A DNA stretch of 5,827 bases from Acholeplasmataceae bacterium. Lineage in GTDB: Bacteria; Bacillota_I; Bacilli_A; Acholeplasmatales; Acholeplasmataceae. Every line of letters starts with the position of its first letter. Position 1 is the first letter of the stretch. The position numbers were made by a program, and so were the translations under genes. Location: positions 1 to 5,827 of the forward strand of contig DOYO01000066.1 of assembly GCA_003518475.1 (NCBI GenBank). Direction: 5' to 3'. The notes beneath the pieces are model-generated. The model did not search any database. It had not been told where the DNA came from and was given only the letters and a program-made list of their open reading frames with translations. This document shows positions 1-5,827 of this stretch, piece by piece.

Positions 1-1767
1 ATCTGTAAACTCGGTCATCGTGAGTTCAAAATCGTAGTCAGCAGAGTCTTCATACTTGATCATTCCATGCTCGGCTGTAATTTTCAACACGCAATTATTT
101 TCTGCAATCATGTCATCTATAAATTTGATTTTTATCTCTACGGTGAATCTACTGGAAGGATTGAATCTTTCCAAGAAATTCTTCAGATGGATGATTCGAA
201 TCATATTTCCAGGTTGTTGCTGGTTAATCGACGGTATTTGATATTTCGAAAAATCATAGCCTGAAACCACAGGAAGGACATCCTTGATGAGACACAGTTC
301 ATCTATTTCTGAACCCTTGTGCGCTAGATAACCGATTGTTTCTTCTTTGTCCTTAATCAGAGAGAACTCATACTGATCTTGATAAAGGGAATTCATGAAT
401 TGAAGCCACCAAGATTCGGATCGAATCATGTAACCCTCATATGGTTCAACACTTTGTTTATAAAGAGAAGACAGAATGGATTGACTGACGGTTTGTTCCA
501 AAGAACATATTCTCTTTTCCCGTTCATCACCGATAGGTTCCGTATAGGTATAAGTCATAAAGCCATAAGGCGCATAATAGTTTTGGGATACTGGAAATAA
601 AGATAGAAATGAATATCCTTGGTCATAACTTTGTTTAAAGGCTGTAGCCATCACTTTTTTCATGAATCCTTGACGCCTATAAGCTTTTTTCGTCGCTGCA
701 GCAACAATAAACAGAGTGTCCCAAGCTTGATGATTGAAAAACAATGATTTGCTGATTAAATGTAATCCGGAAACAAGTTGTTCATCCTTCTTGACTCCGA
801 TAGCATGCTCGCGAGTTGCCTGATGAAGGAAGAAAAAATCGACATATTCCTTAGAATCATTGAAGCACTCCATATAAAGTTCATGAAATTGTCTGAGTTC
901 TGGATCTAAAGTGCAGACGTATTTTTTTTCCTTTTGTACAGGATAATAAGACATTTTGGCTTTTCTAAGTTCTGGCAGACCCAAATCCTCCTGTCTGCTT
1001 ACAAAAGGGACAGAAGCATATCTTTTGGCATAAACCAAATGAATCAGTGCTGCGTATGAACCGGTATACTGAATATCGGCTTTTTCAAATAAGTGCACTC
1101 CATGATTAAAAATGGAAATCACACCGATGCTCAATCCGATTAGAACATCACCAACCCATAAAAGATCTGCAAAAGTATCTAAATGGCTCATATTGTCTAA
1201 TGTATGCATAATCGCGTTGCGGTCCTCGGCCGTACCGCCCTGATCTTTATAACGATCTAGAAAATCAAGCACTTGCAAACGGTTGGTTTTTTGATAATCA
1301 GTCAAAGCATACTGGAATTTTTTCATGAATTGTGAAAGCTGGTTTCTCTTCCTGTGAAACTTGCCGCCTTTGAGTTCAATCATCTCTTTAGATAAATAAA
1401 TGTATTCCGAAAGCACATCATCATAAAGAATAAACTGATGAGGTTGATTGACCATCGGCAGCATCTTTTCAGTCAGACCCACAATAACAGCTGAAGGATC
1501 CAATTCGTGAATCTTATCCATGCATAACATAAAATCATTGACTGTAGATGCCACAGGTGGGAGATAAACTCTTTTCCCTTTCAGCAAGGAACGTAAAATC
1601 GCCCGATGACCGCACCATAAGATTTCAATCGATTCCGTAAAATTCCATGCGAAAAGATTTTCGAAGACATACTCACTGGAAAGATAGCCCTCAGTCCAAG
1701 GTGCTTGAAGAAGAATACTATTCATTTGTTTTTTATCAGCAATTGTCAATATTCTGAATGAATTCAT
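1..1767 (-). CDS. DUF2156 (PG lysyltransferase-like) + Eis-like GNAT/SCP2 fusion protein, C-terminus off the left edge
   Basis: This open frame runs from an ATG at 1767 to the left edge with no stop (589 codons). An in-frame TAG lies 9 nt upstream of the ATG and an AGGG Shine-Dalgarno lies 7 nt before it, so the start is well supported. Residues about 15-290 look like DUF2156, the fold of the MprF C-terminal domain: an ENLFAW segment (36-41), GGKFHRKRN (134-142), HLFEKADIQYTGSY (225-238) and SRQEDLGLPELRKAKMSYYP (257-276). Residues about 285-405 look like an Eis-type GNAT, with a CoA-loop-like YRRQGFMKKVM (363-373) and FPVSQNYYAPYGF (391-403). Residues about 410-589 fit the second GNAT-like and SCP2-like parts of Eis proteins, including MIRIIHLKNFLERF. 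No membrane segments are seen, so it is probably cytoplasmic. The substrate is unknown: the DUF2156 fold suggests aminoacyl-tRNA-dependent transfer and the Eis half acetyl-CoA-dependent N-acetylation. The domain calls are made by eye from motifs. Confidence 0.85.
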   Translation of the reverse strand, partial: MNSFRILTIADKKQMNSILLQAPWTEGYLSSEYVFENLFAWNFTESIEILWCGHRAILRSLLKGKRVYLPPVASTVNDFMLCMDKIHELDPSAVIVGLTEKMLPMVNQPHQFILYDDVLSEYIYLSKEMIELKGGKFHRKRNQLSQFMKKFQYALTDYQKTNRLQVLDFLDRYKDQGGTAEDRNAIMHTLDNMSHLDTFADLLWVGDVLIGLSIGVISIFNHGVHLFEKADIQYTGSYAALIHLVYAKRYASVPFVSRQEDLGLPELRKAKMSYYPVQKEKKYVCTLDPELRQFHELYMECFNDSKEYVDFFFLHQATREHAIGVKKDEQLVSGLHLISKSLFFNHQAWDTLFIVAAATKKAYRRQGFMKKVMATAFKQSYDQGYSFLSLFPVSQNYYAPYGFMTYTYTEPIGDEREKRICSLEQTVSQSILSSLYKQSVEPYEGYMIRSESWWLQFMNSLYQDQYEFSLIKDKEETIGYLAHKGSEIDELCLIKDVLPVVSGYDFSKYQIPSINQQQPGNMIRIIHLKNFLERFNPSSRFTVEIKIKFIDDMIAENNCVLKITAEHGMIKYEDSADYDFELTMTEFTD

Positions 1768-1958
1768 GTGTGCACCCTATTTGATGAGTCTAGTTGAATG
1801 GATATTACCTGCATTTCTATAATAATCGAGATTGGAGAGAATGTAAAGGATGACGATAAAGATGTTGAACTTAACCGAAAATAAGCAAAAATATAACAAA
1901 ATACAGAAAAACCATTTTATAATTAAATAATAATAAATGAGATTTGGGGCAATTGATT

Positions 1959-1964
1959 TATAAT
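1959..1964 (+). promoter_or_regulatory. Probable -10 box for the ADH operon
   Basis: A perfect TATAAT lies 24 nt before the ATG at 1989. The upstream partner is weak: ATGAGA at 1937-1942 matches 4 of 6 consensus bases with a 16-bp spacer. Transcription would begin near 1971, giving a short leader that still includes the AAGGA Shine-Dalgarno at 1975-1979 (9 nt before the ATG). The rest of the 1768-1988 gap is AT-rich, and no clear promoter for the divergent minus-strand gene could be picked out. Confidence 0.4.
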
Positions 1965-1988
1965 TGATTTAATGAAGGATGTGGAATA

Positions 1989-3188
1989 ATGCACATTTTA
2001 AATCGGGCATTTCAGCTTTTGATGAAATTATTGTCATATTTGGTGCCCTGGAGAGAACCGAAGATCATCCGAACGATTGAGGATTTACCTGACGAAATTA
2101 GCCGTCTTCATATGAATAGATTTATGATTGTCACAGATCAAGGCGTTGTTCGTGCAGGATTGCTGCAACTGATGGTTGATATATTTCATAAAAATAATAT
2201 TGATAAGTTCTTTATTTATAGTCGTGTCCAAAGCGATCCAACCACTGAACAAGTTGAAGATGGATATCGCTTTTATCTATCACACGAGTGTGAGGGTATT
2301 ATTGTACTTGGTGGCGGAAGTCCAATTGACTTTGCAAAGGCTGTTGGCATTCGGGTCGTCAGACCAAAGGCAAAACTGATTCATCTCAAGGGAGTATTAA
2401 AGGTTATAAAAAAAATACCACCTTTGATTGCAATTCCAACGACTGCTGGAACAGGTAGTGAAGTCACAATGGTTTGCTCGCTGACAGAAAAAAAATCATC
2501 CTTGAAGTTTTCAATTATCGATTTTTCCCTTGTGCCTCTAGTCGCAGTTTTAGATCCAAAACTCACCTTTAAATTACCTCCATATTTGACTGCAATCACG
2601 GGAATGGATGCACTCACGCACGCAATTGAGGCATACCTGAATCGTCATCATACAAGAAAAACTAAAAAGTGCGCATTGAGTGCAATGAGCAGCGCTTTTC
2701 AGTATTTGACGGTCGCTTATGAAAATCCCTCGGATTTGGAAGCGAGAACTAAAATGCTTCAGGCAGCATATGATGCTGGATATGCGTTAACTAGAGATGC
2801 TGTCGGTTATGTCCATGCCATGGCACATAGTCTGGGAGGATATCATCGGATCAATCACGGATACGCAAATGCAATCATTATGCCCTATGTACTCAGAGCA
2901 TATGGCAAGCGAGTGGAAAAAAAGCTTGCCTATCTGCACGATTATCTTTGGGGAACAAAAATAAAACGAACAAATGAACAAAAAGCCAATCATTTTATCA
3001 GACATATTGAAACATTGAACCGTATTCTGATGATCCCAGATCATGTCATCATTTCCCATGACTATCATATGGATGATATGGCAGTACAAGTGAGAAAAGA
3101 AGTGAACTGGAATTATCCTGTTCCTAAGTTTTTCAATAGAACACAAATCCAAAAGTTGTTTCAGAATGTTGTCAGAGTCAAGAAATAG
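1989..3188 (+). CDS. Iron-containing alcohol dehydrogenase family protein
   Basis: A complete 399-residue type III (iron-dependent) alcohol dehydrogenase, expected to interconvert an alcohol and an aldehyde or ketone with NAD(P)H in the cytoplasm. The dinucleotide-binding GGGSPIDFAK is at 108-117 and IPTTAGTGSEVT at 149-160. The metal site is intact by family pattern: D207 and H211 in GMDALTHAIEAY, H276 in GYVHAMAH, and H290 in INHGYANA; H280 is the usual active-site histidine. The first 25 residues form a hydrophobic/basic helix ending in VPWREPK, before the usual family start. The start has AAGGA 9 nt upstream. The gene is followed after 9 nt by the DUF2161 gene, and its TAG stop overlaps that gene's Shine-Dalgarno, so the two are very likely cotranscribed. 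The substrate cannot be told from sequence; family annotations such as butanol or lactaldehyde dehydrogenase would be guesses. Confidence 0.93.
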   Translation: MHILNRAFQLLMKLLSYLVPWREPKIIRTIEDLPDEISRLHMNRFMIVTDQGVVRAGLLQLMVDIFHKNNIDKFFIYSRVQSDPTTEQVEDGYRFYLSHECEGIIVLGGGSPIDFAKAVGIRVVRPKAKLIHLKGVLKVIKKIPPLIAIPTTAGTGSEVTMVCSLTEKKSSLKFSIIDFSLVPLVAVLDPKLTFKLPPYLTAITGMDALTHAIEAYLNRHHTRKTKKCALSAMSSAFQYLTVAYENPSDLEARTKMLQAAYDAGYALTRDAVGYVHAMAHSLGGYHRINHGYANAIIMPYVLRAYGKRVEKKLAYLHDYLWGTKIKRTNEQKANHFIRHIETLNRILMIPDHVIISHDYHMDDMAVQVRKEVNWNYPVPKFFNRTQIQKLFQNVVRVKK

Positions 3189-3197
3189 AGGTATCTC

Positions 3198-3866
3198 ATG
3201 TTAGAAACAGAATTATATGAACCTATACAATCCTTTTTAAGCGCACAAGGCTACACGGTACGCGGGGAAATCGGAGCGATAGATGTCTTCGCGATGAAGG
3301 GTGAACACTCAATTGCTGTCGAACTGAAGACCGTCATCAGTTTAAAGCTGATCTATCAAGCGATTGATCGCCAAAAAATTGCAGATAACGTTTATATTGC
3401 AGTTCCAAAATCAGCAATGAAAAGCCATCATGACAGCTATCGATCATTCACCTTGCTCTTAAAACGTTTATCCATTGGATTATTAGTCATTCATCCTGAT
3501 CAGGTCGAGGTTGTTTTAGATGCCAAGGACTATGATTTATCTTTAAGCAGAAAGAAAAACACAAATAAAAAACAACGTTTGATCAAAGAGTTCTCCCATT
3601 TAAAAAACAATGTCAATATTGGTGGCAAGCGCGGGAAGAAGATGACCTTGTATAGAGAAAAAGTAATCAAAATTGCAAATGTTCTTTTAGAAAACCCCGT
3701 TTTATCGCCGAAACAGATTAAAAACTTCACTCAAATTGAAGAAGTATCGTCAATACTTCAAAAAAACTATTATGGTTGGTTCATGAAGGTTGAACGAGGA
3801 CTATATGGATTAAGCGAGCTTGGTGTCAAGGAAATTGAAAAAATTGCAGGGAATATTACGACATGA
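3198..3866 (+). CDS. DUF2161-type putative PD-(D/E)XK phosphodiesterase
   Basis: A complete 222-residue protein resembling the DUF2161 family, which is predicted to have a PD-(D/E)XK nuclease-like fold. The N-terminal core shows D29 in GAIDVFAM, then E42 and K44 in AVELK, then QAIDR (54-58), which is the D...(E)XK...QxxxR arrangement of this superfamily. E24 may also contribute. The C-terminal half carries the family-like NIGGKRGKKMTLYRE (140-154) and a winged-helix-like end with NYYGWFMKVERGLYGLSELG (190-209). No signal peptide or membrane segment is visible. The start at 3198 has AGAGG (3187-3191) 6 nt upstream, which overlaps the stop of the preceding dehydrogenase. Its biological role is not established, and the pairing with a dehydrogenase gives no clear clue. 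No convincing terminator follows before the RNA promoter at 3906, so operon transcripts may read through to about 4206. Confidence 0.85.
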   Translation: MLETELYEPIQSFLSAQGYTVRGEIGAIDVFAMKGEHSIAVELKTVISLKLIYQAIDRQKIADNVYIAVPKSAMKSHHDSYRSFTLLLKRLSIGLLVIHPDQVEVVLDAKDYDLSLSRKKNTNKKQRLIKEFSHLKNNVNIGGKRGKKMTLYREKVIKIANVLLENPVLSPKQIKNFTQIEEVSSILQKNYYGWFMKVERGLYGLSELGVKEIEKIAGNITT

Positions 3867-3905
3867 CACTAGATTCAAGAATAAATTTTGTGAAAATATG
3901 ATTTT

Positions 3906-3934
3906 TTGCACAATTTTGTCAATTGATGTATAAT
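3906..3934 (+). promoter_or_regulatory. Promoter of the intergenic RNA candidate
   Basis: TTGCAC (3906-3911) and a perfect TATAAT (3929-3934) are separated by exactly 17 bp. The predicted start, 6-7 nt beyond the -10 box, falls at about 3940-3941, the first bases of the long inverted repeat. No open reading frame of useful length follows on this strand before the terminator at 4180, so the promoter appears to serve a non-coding transcript. The -35 box is weak (TTG only). Confidence 0.6.
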
Positions 3935-3939
3935 GAAGG

Positions 3940-4152
3940 TGTATTCCCCATATATAAATTTTTAATGATTGATTAGATTGTAGAATTTTTTATTGGGATT
4001 AACAGTTTTAATCGCTCGTTTTGAGCAAGAGTTAAGATTCACGGATTTAATATTTAAACGATTTGGTTTTAAGTTTGTTTTAAGATTGAATAGATTAAGG
4101 AATAAATAAGTGCAGTGTTAAATTTCTTGTATGTATATATATGGGGAATACA
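3940..4152. repeat. 17-bp perfect inverted repeat flanking a 179-bp AT-rich core
   Basis: The left arm is TGTATTCCCCATATATA (3940-3956) and its exact reverse complement is at 4136-4152. The CCCC/GGGG block makes chance pairing of AT-rich DNA unlikely. I interpret it as the closing helix of the RNA above. The alternative is the terminal inverted repeats of a small non-autonomous mobile element, but no convincing direct target-site duplication is seen next to the arms. Confidence 0.85.
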
Positions 4153-4179
4153 TCTCTTATAAACATAGATTTTTATGAC

Positions 4180-4206
4180 GGGACCATCAGTTGGTTCTTT
4201 TTTTTT
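4180..4206 (+). terminator. Rho-independent terminator of the RNA candidate (and possibly the ADH operon)
   Basis: GGGACCA (4180-4186) pairs with TGGTTCT (4192-4198) around a 5-nt loop, including two G-U pairs. An unbroken T run covers 4198-4206. It is on the plus strand and 25 nt past the outer end of the closing stem. Confidence 0.75.
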
Positions 4207-4212
4207 ATTAAC

Positions 4213-4240
4213 AAAAATACCCAGACATTTGTCTGAGTAT
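4213..4240 (-). terminator. Rho-independent terminator of trhO
   Basis: Read on the minus strand, a 10-bp stem with one G-U pair (4240-4231 with 4226-4217) and a 4-nt loop is followed by five U residues (complement of 4213-4217). It begins 5 nt after the trhO stop codon at 4246-4248. Together with the plus-strand terminator at 4180-4206 it forms a convergent double terminator. Confidence 0.8.
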
Positions 4241-4245
4241 TTGAT

Positions 4246-5157
4246 TTAAATTTGATTAATTTTCATTTTTGCAACGTATCGATTTCTCGGATGCGTTCTG
4301 CATTCTTCTGAACATGCACCTAAATATTTATGCTCATTTTCGACACTTGCGATGATTTGCTTGTTGCATTCAGGATTTGCGCAATTGATGTATCGTTCGC
4401 AAGGTGTTCCGTCAAAGTAATCTTTTCCGACAATAACATGCTCCACACGATTGATTGGAACACTGATTCTCGAATCGAATACGTAACAATTCCCATCCCA
4501 AAGCTGTCCTTTCGCAATACTATCTTTGCCGTAGGTGACAATGCCGCCGTTTAATTGTCCGACATCATCGAATCCTTCTTTCTTCAGCCAACCTGAAAAC
4601 TTTTCACATCTGACTCCTCCAGTGCAATATGTCATTATTTTCTTGCCAACTAGAAGATGTTTGTTTTCCCTGATCCATTGAGGCAGCTCCCTAAAGGTTC
4701 CTATTTCCGGTTTGATTGCTCCTCTGAAATGGCCGACGTCATATTCATAATCGTTTCTGGCATCAATGACGATGGTATCTGGATCACTCAGTCTTTGATA
4801 AAACTCTCTTGGTTCGATATGCCTTCCTGTGATTTCCAAGGGATTGATGTCATCTTCAAGACTGAAATTCACAAGTTCATTTTTTACTCTGACATGCATT
4901 TTCTTAAAAACATGTGTTTCTGATTCATCAATTTTAAAATCAATGCCTTGAAAAAGAGGATGGTTCTTAAGAACATCCATATAAAGGTCTGTTTGTTCGA
5001 CAGTACCGGAAACTGTTCCATTGATTCCTTCTTTGGAGATGAATACGCGACCTAAAAGACCGATTTCTTTGCAGAATATCAGATGGTCTTCCCTGATTTC
5101 ATCAGGATTTTCAATGTTGGTATAGTGATAGTATAGTAAAACTCTGTAATTGTTCAT
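4246..5157 (-). CDS. trhO: Rhodanese-domain tRNA uridine(34) hydroxylase TrhO (UPF0176 family)
   Basis: A complete 303-residue UPF0176/TrhO protein. By family knowledge it catalyses oxygen-dependent 5-hydroxylation of uridine 34 in certain tRNAs, an early step toward 5-methoxyuridine or 5-oxyacetyluridine in the wobble position; it acts in the cytoplasm. The N-terminal acylphosphatase-like domain holds the signature FISKEGINGTVSGT (39-52). The rhodanese domain follows at about 110-215, with IDARNDYEYDVGHFRGA (131-147) and the active loop YCTGGVRCEKF (177-187), Cys178 being the usual active-site cysteine and Cys184 the conserved second one. The C-terminal part has a Cys-rich cluster (C253, C259, C264, C282, C286), plausibly metal-binding. 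The length is normal for Gram-positive members. The ATG at 5157 has AAGGAG 9 nt upstream. It is monocistronic: divergent from the FAD gene, with its own promoter and terminator. Confidence 0.96.
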   Translation of the reverse strand: MNNYRVLLYYHYTNIENPDEIREDHLIFCKEIGLLGRVFISKEGINGTVSGTVEQTDLYMDVLKNHPLFQGIDFKIDESETHVFKKMHVRVKNELVNFSLEDDINPLEITGRHIEPREFYQRLSDPDTIVIDARNDYEYDVGHFRGAIKPEIGTFRELPQWIRENKHLLVGKKIMTYCTGGVRCEKFSGWLKKEGFDDVGQLNGGIVTYGKDSIAKGQLWDGNCYVFDSRISVPINRVEHVIVGKDYFDGTPCERYINCANPECNKQIIASVENEHKYLGACSEECRTHPRNRYVAKMKINQI

Positions 5158-5170
5158 CCTTCATAACTCC

Positions 5171-5187
5171 TTAAGTATACTACTTAA
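5171..5187. promoter_or_regulatory. Palindrome in the trhO 5' leader, possible operator
   Basis: TTAAGTA and TACTTAA form a perfect 7-bp inverted repeat separated by 3 bp. It lies between the trhO -10 box (5189-5194) and the Shine-Dalgarno (complement of 5167-5172, overlapping by 2 bp), covering the predicted transcription start. It could be a repressor site or, if transcribed, a small hairpin near the ribosome site. The A/T richness leaves chance possible. Confidence 0.4.
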
Positions 5188-5188
5188 T

Positions 5189-5217
5189 ACTATAACGGCT
5201 TTCTCCCAATCAAGCAA
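5189..5217 (-). promoter_or_regulatory. trhO promoter
   Basis: On the minus strand TTGCTT (complement of 5212-5217) and TATAGT (complement of 5189-5194) are spaced by exactly 17 bp. The predicted start near 5182 gives a leader of about 25 nt before the trhO ATG, holding the AAGGAG site. Confidence 0.6.
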
Positions 5218-5266
5218 ACCATTCGCTTCCAGATGAGCTGGCAGATAAAAATAATGAGAAAGCATG

Positions 5267-5272
5267 TATAAT
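5267..5272 (+). promoter_or_regulatory. -10 box for the FAD oxidoreductase gene
   Basis: A perfect TATAAT, preceded by ATG, lies 55 nt before the start codon. It shares the 11-mer ATGTATAATGA with the -10 region of the RNA candidate (3927-3937). No good -35 box is found at 16-18 bp. Transcription would begin near 5279 with a leader of about 49 nt. Confidence 0.5.
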
Positions 5273-5301
5273 GATAAGTGAGGTTTTTAGTTATTATTGA
5301 C

Positions 5302-5314
5302 CTGATTTGATCAG
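5302..5314. promoter_or_regulatory. Small palindrome in the leader of the FAD gene
   Basis: CTGAT and ATCAG form a perfect 5-bp inverted repeat with a 3-bp centre, 13 nt before the start codon. It could be an operator half-site pair or a weak hairpin next to the GGAG Shine-Dalgarno at 5318-5321. At this length it may be chance. Confidence 0.25.
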
Positions 5315-5327
5315 AATGGAGAACAAT

Positions 5328-5827
5328 ATGATTTATGACGTCATTGTCATCGGAGGCGGACCAGCCGGTTTGATGGCATGCAATATACTACAACTGAATC
5401 AAGTTAATTATCTTCTTCTCGAAAAGAATGAAAAATTGGGTAAAAAATTACTGATTAGCGGTGGAAAAAGATGCAATGTCACCAACAATCTTTCGATTGA
5501 AGAGTTTATTACGTCCTTAACCTTTAAACATAAGCGTTTTTTATATACCGCACTTTCTGATTTCGGTCCTAAGGACATCATCAAATTCTTCAAGGATAGA
5601 GGACTTACCCTCGTTTTAGAGGATAATCTGAAATATTTTCCTGAAACACAAAAAAGCTCCAGTGTCTTAGAAGTTTTGGTTCAAGGCATAGACTTAAAAA
5701 AAATTCATTATGGAAATTTTGTCAAAGAAATCATTAAAAATGAAACTGGTTTTGAACTGAAGACAATTCATCATGCCTATCAAACAAAACGCGTCATCAT
5801 TGCTACAGGTTCATCAAGCTATCCCTC
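5328..5827 (+). CDS. BaiN/HI0933-like NAD(P)/FAD-dependent oxidoreductase, N-terminal part
   Basis: The frame is open from the ATG at 5328 to the right edge (166 complete codons), so the C-terminal portion is missing; family members are usually about 400 residues. The FAD-binding Rossmann motif VIVIGGGPAGL is at 5-15, with the acidic ribose-binding E32 at the end of the second strand. The family signature GKKLLISGGKRCNVTNN (38-54) and a VIIATGSSSYP segment just before the edge are typical of HI0933-like flavoproteins (YhiN/BaiN, often named aminoacetone oxidase family). Some relatives reduce bile-acid intermediates, but most have no proven substrate, so function stays general. GGAG (5318-5321) sits 6 nt before this ATG. 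An in-frame ATG at 5316 lacks a ribosome site and would put the extra residues MENN before the conserved start, so 5328 is preferred. It is transcribed divergently from trhO. Confidence 0.92.
   Translation, partial: MIYDVIVIGGGPAGLMACNILQLNQVNYLLLEKNEKLGKKLLISGGKRCNVTNNLSIEEFITSLTFKHKRFLYTALSDFGPKDIIKFFKDRGLTLVLEDNLKYFPETQKSSSVLEVLVQGIDLKKIHYGNFVKEIIKNETGFELKTIHHAYQTKRVIIATGSSSYP

Larger units (their letters stand above)
3939..4206 (+). ncRNA. Candidate structured non-coding RNA with long closing stem
   Basis: The region is bounded by a promoter whose start coincides with the left arm of the repeat and by an intrinsic terminator. The 5' arm at 3940-3956 is perfectly complementary to 4136-4152 (17 bp). 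As RNA the helix extends outward by G3939-U4153 (wobble), G3938-C4154 and A3937-U4155. Inside, AAATTT at 3956-3961 can pair with AAATTT at 4120-4125 as an alternative or internal helix. Two small hairpins lie next to each other: GATTAA/TTAATC (3997-4002/4008-4013) and GCTC/GAGC (4014-4017/4023-4026). The core is AT-rich and has no ORF over about 15 codons. I do not recognise it as tmRNA, RNase P, SRP RNA, a T-box or a common riboswitch. A closing stem around a loose core of about 180 nt recalls 6S RNA architecture, but that is only a hypothesis. The 3' end could be processed near 4155, giving about 215 nt. Confidence 0.5.

Noticed and set aside
56..600. Short plus-strand ORFs opposite the fusion gene
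   Set aside because: They are antisense to a continuous minus-strand coding frame with recognisable Eis-like motifs and have no family features.
1850..1930. 26-codon ORF (plus strand) in the divergent gap before the dehydrogenase
   Set aside because: Lys/Asn/Ile-rich composition expected from AT-rich DNA, the nearest purine-rich site is too far (12 nt), and no recognisable features.
2381..3152. Minus-strand ORFs of 78 and 121 codons within the dehydrogenase gene
   Set aside because: Shadows of a well-conserved coding frame with an intact metal site; no ribosome site or family resemblance.
3883..3907. Terminator directly after the DUF2161 gene
   Set aside because: Only a 5-bp A/U hairpin (ATTTT/AAAAT) with a T run that begins 5 nt after the stem; too weak to call.
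3940..4152. MITE or other small mobile element bounded by the 17-bp inverted repeats
   Set aside because: No direct target-site duplication flanks the arms, there is a single copy in the window, a promoter starts exactly at the left arm, and the outer helix continues with a G-U pair. RNA is preferred, but a genome-wide copy search would settle it.
4131..4178. 15-codon ORF starting inside the right arm of the repeat
   Set aside because: No ribosome site, and the codons simply read the TATATA/GGGG arm.
5316..5327. Alternative upstream ATG for the FAD oxidoreductase
   Set aside because: In frame, but with no Shine-Dalgarno; the GGAG lies within the four extra codons and is correctly spaced for the ATG at 5328.

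Overview
The window is AT-rich but not extreme. It reads with the standard code: Trp is TGG, and TAA, TAG and TGA all look like genuine stops. Shine-Dalgarno sites are AAGGA/GGAG-like and -10 boxes are TATAAT-like. Together with the protein families present, this points to a low-GC Bacillota, plausibly near Erysipelotrichia or Acholeplasma relatives. That placement is inference; there is no rRNA or other marker here.

Layout. (1) 1-1767, minus strand: a long ORF cut off by the left edge (589 codons visible). It joins a DUF2156 / phosphatidylglycerol-lysyltransferase-C-like half to an Eis-like GNAT plus SCP2-like half. (2) 1768-1988: divergent intergenic region. (3) 1989-3866, plus strand: a two-gene unit with a 9-nt gap, an iron-type alcohol dehydrogenase followed by a DUF2161-type PD-(D/E)XK protein. 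(4) 3867-4245: a gene-free stretch holding a probable unannotated structured RNA. It has a good promoter, a 17-bp perfect closing inverted repeat whose left arm begins at the predicted transcription start, an AT-rich core of about 180 nt, and an intrinsic terminator at about 4180-4206. (5) 4246-5157, minus strand: complete trhO-type tRNA uridine hydroxylase with its own promoter and terminator. (6) 5158-5327: divergent regulatory region with two short palindromes. (7) 5328 to the right edge, plus strand: the N-terminal part of a BaiN/HI0933-like FAD oxidoreductase.

The genes do not form an obvious pathway. trhO is a tRNA-modification housekeeping gene, and the flanking flavoprotein and alcohol dehydrogenase are redox enzymes. 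The two most interesting items are the stand-alone RNA candidate between two convergent terminators and the DUF2156-Eis fusion, which would combine two acyl/aminoacyl-transfer folds in one polypeptide.
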